Shown piece by piece: positions 60,891 to 64,000 of a stretch of 64,000 nucleotides of DNA. Position 1 is the first letter of the stretch, and every line of letters starts with the position of its first letter. This DNA comes from CAIQQQ01 sp040399685 (GTDB taxonomy: Bacteria; Pseudomonadota; Alphaproteobacteria; Acetobacterales; Acetobacteraceae). The stretch lies in contig JBBART010000010.1 of NCBI GenBank assembly GCA_040399685.1, positions 79,246 through 143,245 of the forward strand, written 5' to 3'. A program made the translations under genes and the position numbers. The notes beneath the pieces are model-generated. The model ran no database searches and was not told the origin of the DNA. It saw only the letters and a list, made by a program, of their open reading frames with translations.

Positions 60891-61406
60891 ATGCGCCGCG
60901 CCCTTCTAGCGTTGCTGCTGCCGCTTGCCGGCTGTGCCTCCATGACCACCGGCGATTTCAAAACCGGCCGCCCCGAGATGCGACTGGAGGAGTTTTTCAA
61001 CGGCGACAGCACCGCCTATGGCATGTTCTTCAACCGCGCCGGCGACGTGAAGCGCCAGTTCCGGGTGGCCATGCACGGCACCTGGGACGGCACTACGCTG
61101 ACCCTGAACGAAGACTTCACCTATGACGACGGCGAGAAACAAAAGCGAGTGTGGAGCTTCCACAAGACCGGCCCCGACACCTGGGAAGGCACAGCCCCTG
61201 ACGTGATTGGCCCCGCCATCGGCCGTTTCGACGGCAATGCCTATCGCATGAGCTACACCGCCGATCTGAAATCGGGCGACAGCACCTATCGCCTGAATTT
61301 CGATGACTGGCTGTTCCGCCAGAGCGACAACGTGGTGCTGAACAATGCCCGCGTGACGAAATTCGGCGTGGACGTGGGCCAGGTGCAGTTGGTGTTCGTG
61401 CGCTAA
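60891..61406 (+). CDS. DUF3833 lipoprotein
   Basis: This 171-aa lipoprotein has a short signal ending in a lipobox (LLPLAGC-ASM) and a beta-rich domain with RPEMRLEEFFNGDSTAYGMF, RQFRVAMHGTWDGTTLTLNEDF and LNFDDWLFRQSDNVVLNNA, matching DUF3833. These lipoproteins accompany CFA/DUF1365 genes. Its position at the end of the nine-gene run, with a hairpin after it, marks the 3' end of the unit. Confidence 0.9.
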   Translation: MRRALLALLLPLAGCASMTTGDFKTGRPEMRLEEFFNGDSTAYGMFFNRAGDVKRQFRVAMHGTWDGTTLTLNEDFTYDDGEKQKRVWSFHKTGPDTWEGTAPDVIGPAIGRFDGNAYRMSYTADLKSGDSTYRLNFDDWLFRQSDNVVLNNARVTKFGVDVGQVQLVFVR

Positions 61407-61451
61407 AGCTGGGCGACGTCCGTTTTGAGCGCCTGAGCGACAGATAACATT

Positions 61452-61497
61452 AGGCCCGCAGCGATGACAAAAATACTTTTTGCGTTGCTGCGGGCCT
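61452..61497. terminator. Bidirectional hairpin after the repair–lipid gene run
   Basis: AGGCCCGCAGC (61452–61462) and GCTGCGGGCCT (61487–61497) pair perfectly. The loop holds a nested CAAAAA-TAC-TTTTTG stem. It lies between the converging DUF3833 and speE genes and could terminate both. Confidence 0.7.
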
Positions 61498-61521
61498 CAT
61501 CTTCGAAACGACCGAACCCTG

Positions 61522-62388
61522 TTAACGCGGCAGATGCTGGGCGATATAAGGCGGAAGATTGAAGGCCCCGGCATGGATTTCAGGGGTCCAATAGCGTGTC
61601 AGACCATCAATCCCGGCCGCTGTGGCGCGCGCACGAATGGTCTCGACGGACACCTTGTCCAAGCCGGACTGCTTTGACGCAAAGCCCAACGTCATGAAGC
61701 CACCGACATAGGTCGGCACGGCCGCCACATAGGCACCAACATGCGGAATGAACTTCGCCCGGCGCACGCTCGTCTCCAGCAACTCGTCATGCTGCATGAA
61801 CGGCACGCCACATTGATTCACAACCAGGCCACCCTGCGTCAGAATGCGTGCGCAGTTCGAATAGAACTCATCGGTAAACAACACCTCACCCACGCCAATC
61901 GGATCAGTGCTGTCAACAATGATCACATCAAAGCTGGAATCGGCAGCTTGGCGAACATAGTCAATTCCGTCACCGACGATTACGTCGGCGCGCGGGTCGG
62001 TCCAGGCATCGCCCGCGATATTGGGCAGGAATTCCTTGGCAAGACGAATAACCTCGCCGTCAATCTCAACCATCACGGCCTTGTCGACCGTGTTGTGCTG
62101 CAACACGCGACGCAGCACACCGCCGTCGCCGGCACCAATGATCAACACGTTCTTGGCCGCGCCATGGGCCAACAGCGGAACGTGGGTCAGCATTTCCTGA
62201 TAGACGAACTCATCGCCCTCAGTGATCTGCACGACGCCATCGAGCAACATCACGCGACCATGATTGAAGCTTTCAAAGATAACAATGTCCTGGAAGTCGC
62301 TTTGTACTCGTGCCAGCTCACGCTTGACCAAAAAACGCTGCCCCCAGGCAGGGTAGAGGCTCTCGTTAATCCAGGAATCGGTTGTCAT
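61522..62388 (-). CDS. speE: Spermidine synthase
   Basis: SpeE transfers an aminopropyl group from decarboxylated SAM to putrescine. It has 288 aa. LIIGAGDGGVLRRVLQH is the decarboxy-SAM site and IIVDSTDPIGVGEVLFTDEFY holds the catalytic Asp. The N-terminal beta-domain reads SLYPAWGQRFLVKRELARVQ. The ATG at 62388 follows GGAG by 8 nt. It is downstream of speD in one unit. Confidence 0.95.
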   Translation of the reverse strand: MTTDSWINESLYPAWGQRFLVKRELARVQSDFQDIVIFESFNHGRVMLLDGVVQITEGDEFVYQEMLTHVPLLAHGAAKNVLIIGAGDGGVLRRVLQHNTVDKAVMVEIDGEVIRLAKEFLPNIAGDAWTDPRADVIVGDGIDYVRQAADSSFDVIIVDSTDPIGVGEVLFTDEFYSNCARILTQGGLVVNQCGVPFMQHDELLETSVRRAKFIPHVGAYVAAVPTYVGGFMTLGFASKQSGLDKVSVETIRARATAAGIDGLTRYWTPEIHAGAFNLPPYIAQHLPR

Positions 62389-62413
62389 CACTATCACTCC
62401 ACTCATAAGGAAA

Positions 62414-62437
62414 GGGCCGGGCGTTGCCGCCCGGCCC
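62414..62437 (-). promoter_or_regulatory. Strong hairpin between speD and speE
   Basis: GGGCCGGGCG (62414–62423) and CGCCCGGCCC (62428–62437) form a perfect 10-bp GC stem with a four-base loop. On the minus strand it is followed by TTTCCTT, then the speE ribosome-binding site. It could attenuate readthrough into speE or protect the speD transcript. Confidence 0.5.
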
Positions 62438-62465
62438 GCAATCGTCTAAATGCCCAACCGCAATC

Positions 62466-62930
62466 TTAGTAAACGCGGCCCCGGCGTTTCTCGTCGCGTT
62501 CGATGCGCGACGGCTGGAATGCTGCCTGCAACACCGGGATCGACTTGTTCGGGTCGCACGCACCGCACATGAACAGATCAATGGCGGCAAAGTCCTTCTC
62601 GGGCCAAGTATGGATCGAGATATGGCTCTCAGCCAACACCAACACGCCGGACACTCCGCCGTTGGGCGAAAAGTGATGGAAATGACTGTGCAAAATCGTG
62701 GCGCCGGCCACGATGGCTGCCTCGCGCAATGCCGCGTCGATATGCGCAGGATCACCGAGATTGGTGGCTCCCCACAGATCCACCAGCAGATGCGTGCCAG
62801 CAAACTTCATCCCGTCCCGCTCGACGAAATAATCTTTCTGCTCCGCCGTCTCATCAACGACGGAAGCAACTACAACCTGGTTATCGCTCGGGAAATCCGA
62901 GACCATCCCCAGTGGTGAGAGTGCGTTCAT
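62466..62930 (-). CDS. speD: S-adenosylmethionine decarboxylase proenzyme
   Basis: SpeD makes decarboxylated SAM for spermidine synthesis and self-cleaves to form a pyruvoyl cofactor. It has 154 aa. The cleavage site is Glu101-Ser102 in AESHISIHTWPE, and the N-terminal GTHLLVDLWGA and HSHFHHFSPNG are family markers. The ATG at 62930 is favoured over one at 63002. The 208 bp upstream contain a GC hairpin (CCGCCC-AGTC-GGGGCGG near 62970–62990) and a T-rich region by 63065, but no riboswitch class I recognise. Confidence 0.93.
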   Translation of the reverse strand: MNALSPLGMVSDFPSDNQVVVASVVDETAEQKDYFVERDGMKFAGTHLLVDLWGATNLGDPAHIDAALREAAIVAGATILHSHFHHFSPNGGVSGVLVLAESHISIHTWPEKDFAAIDLFMCGACDPNKSIPVLQAAFQPSRIERDEKRRGRVY

Positions 62931-63138
62931 GGCACATACCCTATCCAACCAGCAGATAGCCTGTTGGGCACCGCCCCGACTGGGCGGGCCCCCTGGGGCC
63001 AAGGAGGCGGAAGATGAAGAATTGACTCGCGCAACGCAAGCATAAAAGCCCTACAAAGAGCTCATTTTTTGCATACCTCTCCCCCTCACGATTTCTTTTC
63101 GCAACCAGATTGCAACTTGTCTGCGCCCTGTGTTTCGC

Positions 63139-64000
63139 TCAGGGCGAGGCAGATGCAGCAGGACCGGCTGCTGCGCCACCGACAAGGGCAGTCTCGCGTG
63201 CGGCACGCGGCAGATCTGCAACGTCACGAACAGGTTTCGCGGTCAGCAGATTGAACAGATCCGCGTTTTTGCCTGGAGGCAGACGCGTTAACTCCGCAGT
63301 TCTGAGCTTGGCCAGCCTGTCACTGTCCCCGGCCTCGGCTGCAGCACCGGCCAAGCGCAACAATATCAGCGCCTGAGCATCCGTGTACGGGCCGCGCGGA
63401 GGCAACACGCGAGCGGCATAGCGGCTCCATGCAACGACCGCAGCAGGCCAGGCCCGCGACGCCTCAGACAATTCGGCAAGCGCCTTGTCACCGGCCTCGG
63501 TATCAAGATCGACCAGGGCGTTTCTAGCGCTGGCGAGGTCACCCTGACGTGCCACGGCAGTTGCAAAAGTGAGTGTCCGGCTTTCCAACAGCGTCGGGGG
63601 AAGACTTCCGTTGACCGTCGATTTCAGAGCATCAATGGCACCTTGCGGGTTGGCCTGCTCCAGTCGCAGGGCCGCAAGCCGCCCCCCAAACGCAGATTTC
63701 GCCACCCCTTGTGGCGCAGCAGCAACCATTTTCTCCAGAAAGGGCGTCGCCCGGCCGGGCAGGTCCAGTTCCAGCAACTGGTCCGACACATGCTCAGCGA
63801 GCCGCTGGCCCGCTTCACCGTCAGGCATCAAGTCCGCATTCTCCTCTGCCATCGCGACAAGGTCGAACGGCTTCAGGCTTGCTTGCGCCGTGGGCATTAG
63901 CGATTCAGCGAAAATCGCACGCAGCTTGGCACCGACCACAGCACTTGGTCGTGCCCCAGATCGTGGTGTAGCAGCGGTGGGTAAGTCGCCCGCCGGAGCG
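63139..64000 (-). CDS. Helical repeat-rich hypothetical protein (5' end outside window)
   Basis: The open reading frame runs to the right edge, with at least 287 codons visible. It is Ala/Leu-rich and helix-forming with TPR-like pairs (LAALRLEQANPQGAIDALKS, LASARNALVDLDTEAGDKALAEL). The C-terminus is AAGPAASASP. No catalytic motif is visible and I do not recognise the family. It lies upstream of the speD leader and on the same strand. Confidence 0.7.
   Translation of the reverse strand, partial: APAGDLPTAATPRSGARPSAVVGAKLRAIFAESLMPTAQASLKPFDLVAMAEENADLMPDGEAGQRLAEHVSDQLLELDLPGRATPFLEKMVAAAPQGVAKSAFGGRLAALRLEQANPQGAIDALKSTVNGSLPPTLLESRTLTFATAVARQGDLASARNALVDLDTEAGDKALAELSEASRAWPAAVVAWSRYAARVLPPRGPYTDAQALILLRLAGAAAEAGDSDRLAKLRTAELTRLPPGKNADLFNLLTAKPVRDVADLPRAARETALVGGAAAGPAASASP

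Noticed and set aside
62931..63138. Polyamine-gene leader riboswitch upstream of speD
   Set aside because: There are GC hairpins and a T-rich stretch but no fold I can match to a known class.
1..64000. Mobile elements, CRISPR arrays, tRNA or rRNA genes
   Set aside because: No transposase, integrase, direct-repeat array or cloverleaf was found, and gene content reads as core plus ordinary accessory metabolism.

Overview
The window is a high-GC, gene-dense chromosomal stretch from an alphaproteobacterium. The best guess is the Rhodospirillales, in or near the Acetobacteraceae. The evidence is the zapA–6S RNA–5-formyl-THF cyclo-ligase order, a circularly permuted two-piece tmRNA whose tag reads ANDNHRTLAVAA, an alphaproteobacterial-type SspB, ThyX in place of ThyA, and an AT-rich inverted-repeat cluster like those I recall between genes in acetic-acid bacteria. 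The family-level placement is inference. I see no phage, insertion sequence, CRISPR array, rRNA or tRNA. Many neighbours overlap by 1–13 bases (ATGA, GTGA, TTGA), so translational coupling is common.

Layout. 1–4.5 kb (minus strand): ruvA (partial), ruvC, yebC, bioY, a YmdB-like phosphoesterase, 5-formyl-THF cyclo-ligase, 6S RNA, zapA and a small coiled-coil protein. 4.5–7.4 kb: a lineage-specific unknown, class I fructose-bisphosphate aldolase and thiE (plus), then a DjlA-like J protein (minus). 7.5–14.1 kb (plus): a fused 5-oxoprolinase and an AsmA-family protein. 14–20.8 kb (minus): two small proteins, the queuosine genes queG-queF-tgt-queA, a VOC protein, class I fumarase and sspB. 20.8–21.2 kb: permuted tmRNA. 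21.2–25.6 kb (plus): thyX and the assimilatory sulfate genes cysH-cysD-cysN, with CysN carrying a C-terminal DUF2061 membrane domain. 25.7–29.2 kb: a peptide-type ABC importer with no ATPase gene. 29.3–33.5 kb: a lambda-crystallin-type dehydrogenase, a D-2-hydroxyacid dehydrogenase and two MDR oxidoreductases. 33.5–38.4 kb: a MarR regulator with a candidate operator, DUF599 protein, amidase, an unknown, a lipoprotein, a RidA protein and a CHAP amidase.

38.4–44.7 kb (minus) is a five-gene overlapping unit: hyuA, hyuB, a D-aminoacylase-like amidohydrolase and a two-gene chromate-type transporter whose first half appears to start at CTG. Divergent from it are tandem D-glycerate-type dehydrogenases and an MFS transporter. 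After a cold-shock gene comes the bacterial ligase-associated repair module: ATP-dependent ligase and beta-CASP exonuclease on minus, Lhr-type helicase and PdeM phosphoesterase on plus. The plus-strand genes continue with no gap over 12 bp into photolyase, FAD oxidoreductase, DUF1365, cyclopropane-type methyltransferase, an MFS protein, a phosphoesterase and a DUF3833 lipoprotein, ending at a strong hairpin. The window closes with speE and speD (minus) and a gene running off the right edge.

Functional themes: DNA repair together with membrane-lipid modification (51–61.4 kb), a trans-translation module in which tmRNA adjoins its adaptor sspB, assimilatory sulfate reduction through APS, and repeated oxoprolinase/hydantoinase chemistry. 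I do not see a clearly undescribed system. The least ordinary observations are the CTG-started transporter in the hydantoinase operon, the repair–lipid gene run, the unusual tmRNA tag, the CysN–DUF2061 fusion and the cysH leader hairpin.
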